The notes under the pieces were generated by a model. That model saw only the letters and a program-made list of their open reading frames with translations. It made no database searches and had not been told where the DNA came from. Shown here one piece after another: positions 24,353 through 31,458 of a stretch of DNA of 31,565 nt. The stretch lies in NCBI GenBank assembly GCA_963525745.1, contig CAURMH010000013.1:1-31565 (forward strand). The letters are read 5' to 3'. The position numbers and the translations under genes were made by a program. This DNA is from CAURMH01 sp963525745. Its GTDB lineage: Bacteria; Pseudomonadota; Gammaproteobacteria; Enterobacterales; Pasteurellaceae. How positions within the stretch are numbered: position 1 is the first letter of the stretch; each line of letters starts with the position of its first letter.

Positions 24353-26296
24353 ATGCAAAACGCCACTAAAAATAACCGCACTTTACTCTTTCCCGTTTTG
24401 TTTTTTGCCGCGCTAAATCTGGCAATATTTACGCTCTCCCGTATCGGGCTGTCTTTGTGGCAAAGCGAGCGTGTTTCGGCTGTCGATGGCTGGCTACCGC
24501 TGTTTTTGCAAGGTCTTAGGATTGACATTGTGGCACTGAGCTACCTCTTCGGCAGTGCGGCATTATTGACGATTTTATTTGCTCAAACGGCTTTAGATAA
24601 AATTTGGATGAATATTTTACGCATTTGGCTTACCCTCAGCAGCGTCTTTATTTTATTTATGGAAATGGCCACGCCTGCATTTATCGAGACTTATGATTTC
24701 CGTCCGAATCGGCTTTTTATTGAGTATCTGATTTATCCTAAAGAAGTTTTTACGATGTTAATTCAAGGGCATTTAAGCGCAATGCTAATAAGCCTTGGCG
24801 TAACAGCCGCATCGCTGATTCTTTATTGGAAACTGAGCGGTTGGGCGGTCAAAAATTTACGCACGATGAGTTGGAAACGTCGTCCGCTTGTGATGTTTCT
24901 CATCATTTTGATTAGTTTTATCGGTGCCCGCTCCAGCTTTCAACATCGTGGAATTAATCCCGCGATGGTTGCATTTTCCTCTGATGCGTTAGTCAACTCA
25001 CTGGTATTAAATTCGGGTTATTCTGTGATTTACGCCGCTCAGCAATTTAAAGATGAGGAAAATTCTTCCGAAATGTACGGAAAAATGACTGTCGATGAAA
25101 TGCTACAAATTATTCGCGAGAACAATTATCGACCAGCAGAAAGTTATATTTCGGATAAGCTACCAACTTTAACGGCTAATGAAGCCACTTATAAAGGAAA
25201 ACCTAAAAACATCGTTATTGTGCTGGAAGAAAGCCTTGGGGCTCAATTTATCGGCACGTTAGGCGGAAAACCGCTTTCGCCGGAATTTGATAGACTCGCG
25301 CAAGAAGGCTGGTTATTTGAAAATCTTTATGCCACCGGGACACGTTCCGTACGCGGAATCGAAGCAGTTACGGCAGGTTTTACACCAACGCCCGCACGCG
25401 CTGTAGTGAAATTAAATAATAGTCAAAGCGGCTTCTTTACTATTGCTGATTTGCTGGCTCGGAAAGGGTATCAAACTTCGTTTATTTATGGCGGAGAAAA
25501 ACATTTTGATAATATGGCTAGTTTTTTCTACGGTAATGGATTTCAAACGATTATTGATCAGAACGATTATAAAAATCCGCAATTCACCGCAACATGGGGC
25601 GTTAGTGACGAAGATCTGTTTATAAAAGCAAACGAGGTTTTTAACGAATTACATAAAACGGGCAAACCCTTTTTTAGCCTTATTTTTAGTTCCAGTAATC
25701 ATGATCCTTTTGAGTTTCCTGATGGAAAAATCGAACTTTACGAACAGCCGAAAGCTACGCGCAATAACAGCGCAAAATACGCTGATTATGCTATCGGACA
25801 GTTTTTTAAATTAGCAAAAGCATCGGATTACTGGCAGGATACGATCTTTTTGGTTATTGCCGATCATGACTCGCGTGTCGCAGGCGCTTCACTAGTACCG
25901 ATTAAAAATTTTCATATTCCTGCATTATTAATCGGAAAGGATATTACACCGCGACGCGATACACGTTTAGTTAGCCAAATCGATATGCCGACCACCTTAC
26001 TCTCTCTTGCCGGAATTAATGCCAATTATCCCATGATTGGGTACGATTTAACACGTCCTATAAATCCGGATCGTGCATTAATGCAATTTGATCAGGTTCA
26101 GGCTTTAATGAAGGGAAATCATGAAGTCGTGATCCAAGCACCGAAAACCGAAGCGAAAGGCTACTACTACGATAAAACAAAAGAGGAACTAGTCGAAAAA
26201 GAAGTGTCACCTGAAATGAAAAAGCAGGCATTAGCCTATGCGTTATTAGGCAGCTATTTATATAAAAATCGATTATACAAATCTGAAATAAAGTAA
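24353..26296 (+). CDS. Membrane-anchored LTA synthase-family phosphotransferase
   Basis: A 647-residue inner-membrane enzyme. About five N-terminal hydrophobic helices (residues 11-195) are followed by a periplasmic sulfatase/alkaline-phosphatase-like domain (about 284-600). Metal and catalytic motifs are IVIVLEESLG (Glu near 292), the nucleophile region ATGTRSVRG (Thr near 328-330), SSNHDPFEFP and IADHDSR. In Gram-negatives this family makes phosphoglycerol- or phosphoethanolamine-modified surface glycans; H. influenzae Lpt6, which adds phosphoethanolamine to an inner-core heptose of lipooligosaccharide, is a relative. I cannot tell which substrate applies. AAGGAG precedes the ATG; codons 8-11 contain an uptake core. 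Confidence 0.9.
   Translation: MQNATKNNRTLLFPVLFFAALNLAIFTLSRIGLSLWQSERVSAVDGWLPLFLQGLRIDIVALSYLFGSAALLTILFAQTALDKIWMNILRIWLTLSSVFILFMEMATPAFIETYDFRPNRLFIEYLIYPKEVFTMLIQGHLSAMLISLGVTAASLILYWKLSGWAVKNLRTMSWKRRPLVMFLIILISFIGARSSFQHRGINPAMVAFSSDALVNSLVLNSGYSVIYAAQQFKDEENSSEMYGKMTVDEMLQIIRENNYRPAESYISDKLPTLTANEATYKGKPKNIVIVLEESLGAQFIGTLGGKPLSPEFDRLAQEGWLFENLYATGTRSVRGIEAVTAGFTPTPARAVVKLNNSQSGFFTIADLLARKGYQTSFIYGGEKHFDNMASFFYGNGFQTIIDQNDYKNPQFTATWGVSDEDLFIKANEVFNELHKTGKPFFSLIFSSSNHDPFEFPDGKIELYEQPKATRNNSAKYADYAIGQFFKLAKASDYWQDTIFLVIADHDSRVAGASLVPIKNFHIPALLIGKDITPRRDTRLVSQIDMPTTLLSLAGINANYPMIGYDLTRPINPDRALMQFDQVQALMKGNHEVVIQAPKTEAKGYYYDKTKEELVEKEVSPEMKKQALAYALLGSYLYKNRLYKSEIK
24375..24383 (-). repeat. 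DNA-uptake sequence core at the start of the LTA-synthase-like gene
   Basis: Exact ACCGCACTT, encoding part of Asn-Arg-Thr-Leu. Confidence 0.88.
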
Positions 26297-26318
26297 AAAC
26301 TTGGTGTGATAGCTTAGA

Positions 26319-26327
26319 AAGTGCGGT
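26319..26327 (+). repeat. DNA-uptake sequence core
   Basis: Exact AAGTGCGGT about 22 nt past the stop of the LTA-synthase-like gene. Confidence 0.9.
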
Positions 26328-26460
26328 TGATTTTTGTTGAGTTTCCCATTGTTGTTTTAGACTTGTAGAAGTCAAAACTCAGTTAATAATCACTCATTTA
26401 AGATTTTATGCCTATCAGATTAATAGATTATCTATTAAAGCCACATTCTTAACGTCAATA

Positions 26461-26487
26461 TTAGGCAGATCATTTCGATCTGCCTAA
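26461..26487. terminator. Bidirectional terminator hairpin between convergent genes
   Basis: A perfect 11-bp stem (TTAGGCAGATC/GATCTGCCTAA) with a 5-nt loop, 30 nt past the rne stop and between rne and the convergent LTA-synthase-like gene. T-rich but interrupted tracts flank both sides. Confidence 0.78.
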
Positions 26488-26516
26488 TTTATTCTATCGC
26501 TCTGGCATTTTATTCT

Positions 26517-29315
26517 TTAGACATTGTTTGATGTCGAAGTCGGTTCTGAATAAACGTGACTGATTGCGCTATGATGACCGGCAGAACCTTTACCGTAAAA
26601 ATAATAACGGGACTCTTGCCACTGTGTGATAGGGAAAGGATTATTAATTATTTCACTTGCTTTTGCCCGTGTTATTTCGGCTTTTGTATGTGTTACCCTG
26701 GAAATTGTGCCTAAATGGCCGGAAAATACATAAGTGCGGTCAGATTTAGGCTCCGTTTCAGATATGCCTTTTTCTATTTCACTCGGAGCAGCGCTAGAAG
26801 ATTGTTCCGAATGCAAACGAGCAAGGGATTCTTGTACCTTTTTCTCAACAGAATCATTTGCCGGCTGAGTGATAAAATTAAATGCCGGTTGGACTTCCGC
26901 CACCTTATTTTCTACAACAACATCAATCGCCGGGGTAATGAATCCTTTTTTAGTTTTCTCTCGTTCAAGCAATTCATCCACAGAAAGGAATAAATTCTCC
27001 TTTGGCGTGACAGAATTATAATCAATCCAGATTTTTCCGCTTGCCAACTCCGGCGAGACGACGGCTGCAGACAACGGCATTGGTGACTTAGCCTCATTAT
27101 CACGGCGGCGACGTTGATTATTATTACGAAGATGCCGTGAAGTACGTCGCAGAGGGTTGTCTGCCTTTTTCTCTGTTTCTGCTGAGGTTGAGCGTATCGA
27201 AGAAGAGAGTTCTATCTCCGAAACGTCAGGCACAACAGCTGCATCAGACAAATTTGAAGGGGCATTATCCTTTTCTACAACTTGCTCGTCCAATCGAACA
27301 CGTTTACGCAAATCGCGACGCTGCCGGCGCTGAGGTGATATTGATAACTCAGCTTTACTTTCTGATTTTTCGTTAGAAGCGTTAGATACTTCAGGCGAAT
27401 TATTTTCACTACGACGGCGACGGTTCGTTGTGCGCTCAGAACGATGTTCAGTAGACAGATTCTCAACATTATCCGATACGGATCTATTCTCATCATTATT
27501 TTTACGCTGAGCAGGATGACGCTCTTGGTTGCGTGATTTGTTACGATTTTTATTACCCGCACTTCGTTTATTTTGGTTCTTTTCGATGTCTACCGGCTCA
27601 GAAGCAAACAACCCTTTTATTGCGCGAAAAATTTTAACGAATAATGACGGCTTTTCTCTAGATTGTATCGGTGCAGGAGCTGCAGTCGGAATGGATAAAG
27701 AAACGGCTGCGCTTTCTGTAGCTTGTTCTGCGGTGTTTATCGCCGCTTCAATATTGCGTGAAATAAGCGACTCTTCGGCAACAAAACTATCTTCCTGCGC
27801 CCCATGTAATTTAACTAAATTATAGCTTAATTCATTGACTTGCTCGCCATCACGAACACGGAATACACTAAAATGCGGGGTCTCCATGGTCTCATTCGGC
27901 ACAACAACGATATCAACATTATGACGTTTTTCAATGTCCCGAATTGTTTTTCGTTTTTCATTTAATAAATAGGTCGCAATAATGACAGGTACAATCGTAT
28001 GTACTTGTTTTGTGTTTTCTTTTAATGCCTCTTCTTCAATTAAACGTAAAATTGACAAAGAAAGCGATTCATTATCACGAACCTTACCGGTACCTTGGCA
28101 ACGTGGACAAACGTGATGAGACGACTCACCCAATGATGGACTAATACGCTGGCGTGACATCTCCAATAGACCAAAACGGGAAATTCGGCTAATTTGAATG
28201 CGCGCCCGATCTTGACGTACGGCCTCTTTAATACGGCTTTCGACTTCCCGTTGATGACGTATCGGCGTCATATCAATAAAATCAATGACAATTAATCCGC
28301 CCAAGTCGCGCAAACGTAACTGACGCGCAATCTCGTCAGCCGCCTCAAGATTCGTATTTAATGCTGTCTCCTCAATATCTCCGCCGCGAGTTGAACGAGC
28401 AGAGTTAATGTCAATTGCAGTTAGCGCTTCGGTGACGTCAATAACAATTGATCCTCCTGAAGGAAGGCGAACTTCTCGTTGAAAGGCTGACTCAATTTGG
28501 GATTCAATTTGGAAATGGCTAAATAGCGGCACTTCCCCTTGATACAACTTCACACGGTTAATAAAATCCGGCCGTACCAATTTAATGTGCGTTTTCGCTT
28601 TTTCAAAAATCTTCGGACTATCGATCAAAATCTCACCAATGTCGCGACGCAAATAATCGCGAATCGCGCGAACAATAACATCACTTTCCTGATGAATTAA
28701 AAACGGCGCCGAACGTCCTTCCGCCGCCTGCTTAATCGCTTCCCAGTGGTGCAAAAGCACTTTCAGATCCCACTGCAGCTCTTCCGGGGATTTTCCAACC
28801 CCGGCCGTACGTACGATGAGCCCTACGCCGTCAGGCACATCTAAGGAACTTAATGCCTCTTTTAATTCCAAACGTTCATCGCCTTCAATACGACGAGAGA
28901 TACCGCCGGCTCGCGGATTATTTGGCATAATCACCAAATAACTGCCTGCCAGCGAAATGAACGTTGTCAGCGCCGCGCCTTTATTACCGCGTTCTTCTTT
29001 ATTAACCTGAACAATAACTTCCTGCCCTTCGGTTAAGATATCACGAATATTCGGACGACCTTGAAACACATAGTCAGCCGGAAAATATTCGCGGGCAATT
29101 TCTTTTAAGGGAAGAAATCCGTGGCGATCAGCGCCATAATCAACAAAAGCCGCTTCAAGACTGGGCTCGACACGAGTAATTTTCCCTTTGTAAATATTGG
29201 CTTTTTTTTGTTCATGGCCCGGACTTTCTATATCTAAATCAAATAAACGTTGTCCATCGACCAGCGCAACGCGTAATTCTTCTTGTTGCGTTGCATTAAT
29301 TAGCATTCTTTTCAT
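26517..29315 (-). CDS. rne: Ribonuclease E
   Basis: The essential endoribonuclease for mRNA decay and rRNA/tRNA processing; scaffold of the degradosome at the inner membrane. The product is 932 residues (E. coli 1061). The catalytic half (about residues 1-510) is highly conserved: S1 domain from NIYKGKITRVEPSLEAA, the magnesium-binding aspartates in ALTAIDINSARSTRGG and GGLIVIDFIDMT, and the zinc-link CPRCQGTG. The amphipathic membrane anchor appears as SLFVKIFRAIKGLFAS. It is followed by an Arg-rich RNA-binding region and a divergent scaffold tail ending in YYFYGKGSAGHHSAISHV, which resembles the E. coli PNPase-binding tail. A leader of about 350 nt is in keeping with autoregulation. Confidence 0.98.
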   Translation of the reverse strand: MKRMLINATQQEELRVALVDGQRLFDLDIESPGHEQKKANIYKGKITRVEPSLEAAFVDYGADRHGFLPLKEIAREYFPADYVFQGRPNIRDILTEGQEVIVQVNKEERGNKGAALTTFISLAGSYLVIMPNNPRAGGISRRIEGDERLELKEALSSLDVPDGVGLIVRTAGVGKSPEELQWDLKVLLHHWEAIKQAAEGRSAPFLIHQESDVIVRAIRDYLRRDIGEILIDSPKIFEKAKTHIKLVRPDFINRVKLYQGEVPLFSHFQIESQIESAFQREVRLPSGGSIVIDVTEALTAIDINSARSTRGGDIEETALNTNLEAADEIARQLRLRDLGGLIVIDFIDMTPIRHQREVESRIKEAVRQDRARIQISRISRFGLLEMSRQRISPSLGESSHHVCPRCQGTGKVRDNESLSLSILRLIEEEALKENTKQVHTIVPVIIATYLLNEKRKTIRDIEKRHNVDIVVVPNETMETPHFSVFRVRDGEQVNELSYNLVKLHGAQEDSFVAEESLISRNIEAAINTAEQATESAAVSLSIPTAAPAPIQSREKPSLFVKIFRAIKGLFASEPVDIEKNQNKRSAGNKNRNKSRNQERHPAQRKNNDENRSVSDNVENLSTEHRSERTTNRRRRSENNSPEVSNASNEKSESKAELSISPQRRQRRDLRKRVRLDEQVVEKDNAPSNLSDAAVVPDVSEIELSSSIRSTSAETEKKADNPLRRTSRHLRNNNQRRRRDNEAKSPMPLSAAVVSPELASGKIWIDYNSVTPKENLFLSVDELLEREKTKKGFITPAIDVVVENKVAEVQPAFNFITQPANDSVEKKVQESLARLHSEQSSSAAPSEIEKGISETEPKSDRTYVFSGHLGTISRVTHTKAEITRAKASEIINNPFPITQWQESRYYFYGKGSAGHHSAISHVYSEPTSTSNNV
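26732..26740 (+). repeat. DNA-uptake sequence core inside rne
   Basis: Exact AAGTGCGGT; on the coding strand it lies within Asp-Arg-Thr-Tyr near the rne C-terminus. Confidence 0.88.
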
Positions 29316-29662
29316 TGTTGTAAATTCTCTTTAATTTTTAAAATTCACTTAAAAATGACCGCACTTTTTAATCGACCTTATTTTTATCCTTGAGGGGCAG
29401 TCTCACGACTGTCGGTATGGGCATGGATCGCGGGGTGAAAACGTTTCAGTAAAATGAACGTTATAGATACCATAAGCGCTTATCATTTTTAAGCCAAAAT
29501 GTTGATCTTCCAATGTCTTATGCCATTCGCTGCATTGTTTTTCAACAGGTTAGATCTTTCCGACTAATGTTTTTTAGATACAAAAAAGACGCTCTATTAT
29601 CCATGTTATGCAGGGTATTGGCAAGGTAGTTTTATCCGGATTTGTCGGATAATTTTGGTATA
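29316..29662 (-). promoter_or_regulatory. Putative rne 5' leader and promoter region
   Basis: This 411-nt gap has no recognised gene. On the minus strand a TATACC box (29657-29662) lies about 345 nt before the rne start, close to the long leader of E. coli rne, through which RNase E represses its own mRNA. Inside are a 12-bp palindrome ATAAGCGCTTAT (29472-29483), a short hairpin CAGTC/GACTG with a 4-nt loop (29398-29411), and an uptake core at 29358-29366. The -35 is weak. The leader assignment rests on position and analogy. Confidence 0.5.
29358..29366 (-). repeat. DNA-uptake sequence core
   Basis: Exact ACCGCACTT in the rne leader. Confidence 0.9.
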
Positions 29663-29664
29663 AT
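29656..29664 (+). promoter_or_regulatory. Extended -10 promoter element without a downstream plus-strand gene
   Basis: TGGTATAAT is a perfect extended -10 (TGn-TATAAT) on the plus strand, divergent from rne. The next gene is on the opposite strand, so nothing recognisable lies downstream of it. Confidence 0.4.
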
Positions 29665-29726
29665 TTATCAAGAAAAATAAATGTAAAAAATTTCTATTTT
29701 TTGACCGCTCTTTTCAGTTTCCAAGA

Positions 29727-30098
29727 TTAGGGCAATAACTTTGTTTTCAACAATTCAAGAATATCACTCAAGCGAGAAATCTCTCGGTGTTTCTCTTCTA
29801 ATAAAGCTTCTTTTTCTTTGAGTAACATATTTTTGTGTTCAATAATTAATTTTAACCGTTCAATCTCAGCATCAATCCCGTTCTCTCTGTCGCCAGAGTA
29901 ATTATTGGTATTGGTATTGGTATTGGTATAGCCGCTATTTTTGCTGATTAAAAATAAATTGCCACGATCTTGCGAAGCTATTAATTCCAAAATATCAATT
30001 TCAAAAATACCGGCAATCTTTTTGAGTTTATAAAGATTTAAATTTGTTTGTTGTAAAAACGCGCGGCGTCTCTGATACTTATTTCCATTCAAGATAGG
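29727..30098 (-). pseudogene. Truncated XRE-type regulator with C-terminal coiled coil
   Basis: An open frame of about 121 codons. The N-terminal part, NLNLYKLKKIAGIFEIDILELI, looks like the last two helices of a Cro/C1-type helix-turn-helix domain. The first three helices, with the recognition helix, are absent. The C-terminal half (about residues 73-117) is a charged heptad-like coiled coil (ERLKLIIEHKNMLLKEKEAL, then HREISRLSDILELLK), common in regulators of this kind. A TNTNTNTN stretch from a hexanucleotide repeat lies between. The only start is a TTG at 30092 without a ribosome-binding site, and an in-frame stop lies just upstream. It is most likely a 5'-truncated remnant; a small true protein cannot be excluded. 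Confidence 0.6.
29904..29927 (+). repeat. Hexanucleotide tandem repeat, four copies
   Basis: ATTGGT repeated four times exactly. On the coding strand of the XRE-like frame it encodes alternating Thr-Asn. Changes in copy number would keep the frame. Confidence 0.9.
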
Positions 30099-30142
30099 TT
30101 AAAGAACCTGTAATTTCAATTCTATTGTGTAATATTTACCCA

Positions 30143-30198
30143 TAAAAAATCTGCACCTTAATCAGTTGGAAAGTTAGTCCAACTTTTAGGGTGCAGAT
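30143..30198 (-). terminator. Terminator palindrome resembling abutted insertion-sequence ends
   Basis: The outer arms ATCTGCACC (30149-30157) and GGTGCAGAT (30190-30198) and inner arms AGTTGGA (30164-30170) and TCCAACT (30178-30184) form a two-part stem. Six T residues follow on the minus strand. It lies 36 nt past the stop of the exported-protein gene and should terminate it. The half CTGCACCC..AAAAGTTGGAC looks like the terminal inverted repeats of IS150-group IS3 elements, with a second degenerate copy facing it. Confidence 0.75.
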
Positions 30199-30233
30199 CA
30201 AGATGCAGTTATTTTCCCCGCACTTGCATAGAA

Positions 30234-30668
30234 TTAAAAGCCAGATTCTTTGGCTAATTCAGCAAAAATGCTAGGGCATTTATCGTAAATTTTTTTCAGA
30301 TAAAAGAGGCCTCCATCAGAACTGGTGTCTTTTTCCATCTGTTGCCTCACTTTATAGAATGTATATAACATATAAAGTTGTTCACAACTAGCCTTAGGTG
30401 AATAAATAAGAGGAGTGACGCCTGCTTCATCACTTTTCAATACCTCAACGGGTTCAGGAAGCTTATCAAGAATAGAGAGAGGAATCTTTTTACCACTGGG
30501 AGTCTCAACAACCCAACTTTTAGCTTTCCCTGTAACATAATTATCAACCATAAACTCCATAAAGAGTTTCTCCTCCTTACAAGTATCAGTATCACACTTT
30601 TTAAATTTAGCTTGTGCAGACAACGCAACAGAACTTATCATAACCGCTAATAATAATTTCATTTTCAT
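30234..30668 (-). CDS. Small exported protein of unknown function
   Basis: A 144-residue protein not recognised as any family. A clear signal peptide (MKMKLLLAVMISSVALSAQA, cleavage after SAQA) leads to a mature domain of about 124 residues. Cysteines lie at KKCDTDTCKEEK near the new N-terminus, ASCEQLY and YDKCPSIF: four in all, compatible with two disulfides in the periplasm. The middle has a beta-like stretch (SWVVETPSGKKIPLSILDKL); the rest is helical. GAGGA lies 7 nt before the ATG. It starts 12 nt after the lipoprotein gene and shares its terminator, so the two form a small operon. No catalytic motif is visible. Confidence 0.8.
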   Translation of the reverse strand: MKMKLLLAVMISSVALSAQAKFKKCDTDTCKEEKLFMEFMVDNYVTGKAKSWVVETPSGKKIPLSILDKLPEPVEVLKSDEAGVTPLIYSPKASCEQLYMLYTFYKVRQQMEKDTSSDGGLFYLKKIYDKCPSIFAELAKESGF

Positions 30669-30680
30669 TATTTTTTCCTC

Positions 30681-31034
30681 TTATTTGTAAATACAAGCTG
30701 TTTTTAATCCTTTATCACAAGCATTTTTGAAGTGTGCTTTAGATAGTGTTAAATCTTTAGTCACAAATTGACCGTTGTAATATTGAACACCAAGATAGAA
30801 ATCAGCATTCGCACAATTTTTCTCGCTGGCTTTACTAAATAAATTAAAAGATTCATCAAAATTACCTGATTCATAAGCTGATTCTGCAGCATGAAAATCA
30901 GCCTTAGCATCGACAGAGCAATAATATTGAGAATCTAAATTTGTTGGAAAGGTAATAGATTTTTCTGACGCACAGGCAGATAAAATAGTTAAAAATCCTA
31001 CCATAGAGATAACTGCAACAAATTTTCTTTTCAT
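30681..31034 (-). CDS. Sel1-type repeat lipoprotein
   Basis: A 117-residue probable lipoprotein. The signal peptide ends in the lipobox LSAC (Cys near residue 21), so it should be acylated and, with Ala-Ser following, sent to the outer membrane. The mature part looks like one to two tetratricopeptide/Sel1-like repeats: FHAAESAYESGNFDESFNLF, then NADFYLGVQYYNG, and SKAHFKNACDKGLKTACIY. The Cys pair in KNACDKGLKTAC is like that of cysteine-rich Hcp-type Sel1 proteins. Such repeats mediate protein binding. AAAGG precedes the ATG. It is the first gene of the two-gene unit, preceded by three hairpins. The binding partner is unknown; the adjacent exported protein is an obvious candidate. Confidence 0.8.
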   Translation of the reverse strand: MKRKFVAVISMVGFLTILSACASEKSITFPTNLDSQYYCSVDAKADFHAAESAYESGNFDESFNLFSKASEKNCANADFYLGVQYYNGQFVTKDLTLSKAHFKNACDKGLKTACIYK

Positions 31035-31078
31035 AAGAGACCTTTACTAAATAAAAAGTTGTTTCACCAAGATTATGA

Positions 31079-31147
31079 GTTATCTCTGTCAAGAGATAAC
31101 TTCAGATATCGTAATATCTGAAGCTTAAATGAAGATCTCATTCATTT
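31079..31147 (-). repeat. Three consecutive hairpins upstream of the lipoprotein operon
   Basis: GTTATCTCT/AGAGATAAC (31079-31100, 9-bp stem, 4-nt loop) is followed by CTTCAGATAT/ATATCTGAAG (31100-31123, 10 bp, 4-nt loop). Then comes AAATGAA/TTCATTT (31127-31147, 7 bp, 7-nt loop). All stems are perfect. They end 45 nt before the lipoprotein start and could be an RNA leader, a small RNA or tandem operators. Confidence 0.75.
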
Positions 31148-31412
31148 ATCAATTTGATTCTATAGGGGGGATAAGTAACAGGAGTATGCTTGTCATCCTA
31201 TTATTTGGGAACAGATTGATGATGTGATAAAAAATAGGGAAATGTTACGGCTCTTTTATGCCATTAAACTTTTTTATAAACGCAATATTTAATTATATAA
31301 AATCTGCTTAATTTTGTATAAATACCTATAAAATGCGGGTAATTGTGAGTTGTCCCCAAAGACAATACTTGTTGCCTTTTTAAAAGAATTGAAAAAGACA
31401 GATTAAAGAAAC
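31148..31412. other. Gap with a possible decayed plus-strand reading frame
   Basis: This A/T-rich stretch has no intact gene. On the plus strand, a single frame from 31179 to 31406 reads as protein-like segments broken by two stops (at 31290 and about 31329). The segments include PIIWEQIDDVIKNREMLRL and, at the end, CELSPKTILVAFLKELKKTD. The last segment stops just before the terminator shared with clpB, where a convergent gene would end. I do not recognise the family. Confidence 0.3.
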
Positions 31413-31444
31413 AAAAAAGTGCGGTTGAAATCAACCGCACTTTT
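31413..31444. terminator. Inverted uptake-sequence terminator after clpB
   Basis: AAAAGTGCGGTTGA (31415-31428) and TCAACCGCACTTTT (31431-31444) form a near-perfect palindrome. It contains uptake cores at 31417-31425 and 31434-31442 and is followed by six T residues on the minus strand. It ends clpB, 15 nt past the stop. Confidence 0.9.
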
Positions 31445-31458
31445 GCATTTAAGAGAGA

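Noticed and set aside
31068..31096. TTGACA in the first hairpin of the triple array as a -35 box with CATAAT as -10.
   Set aside because: The spacing is only 9 bp, far too short for a sigma-70 promoter.
31153..31163. ATCAATTTGAT near the lipoprotein operon as an FNR site.
   Set aside because: The half-sites are in the wrong order and spacing for TTGAT-N4-ATCAA.
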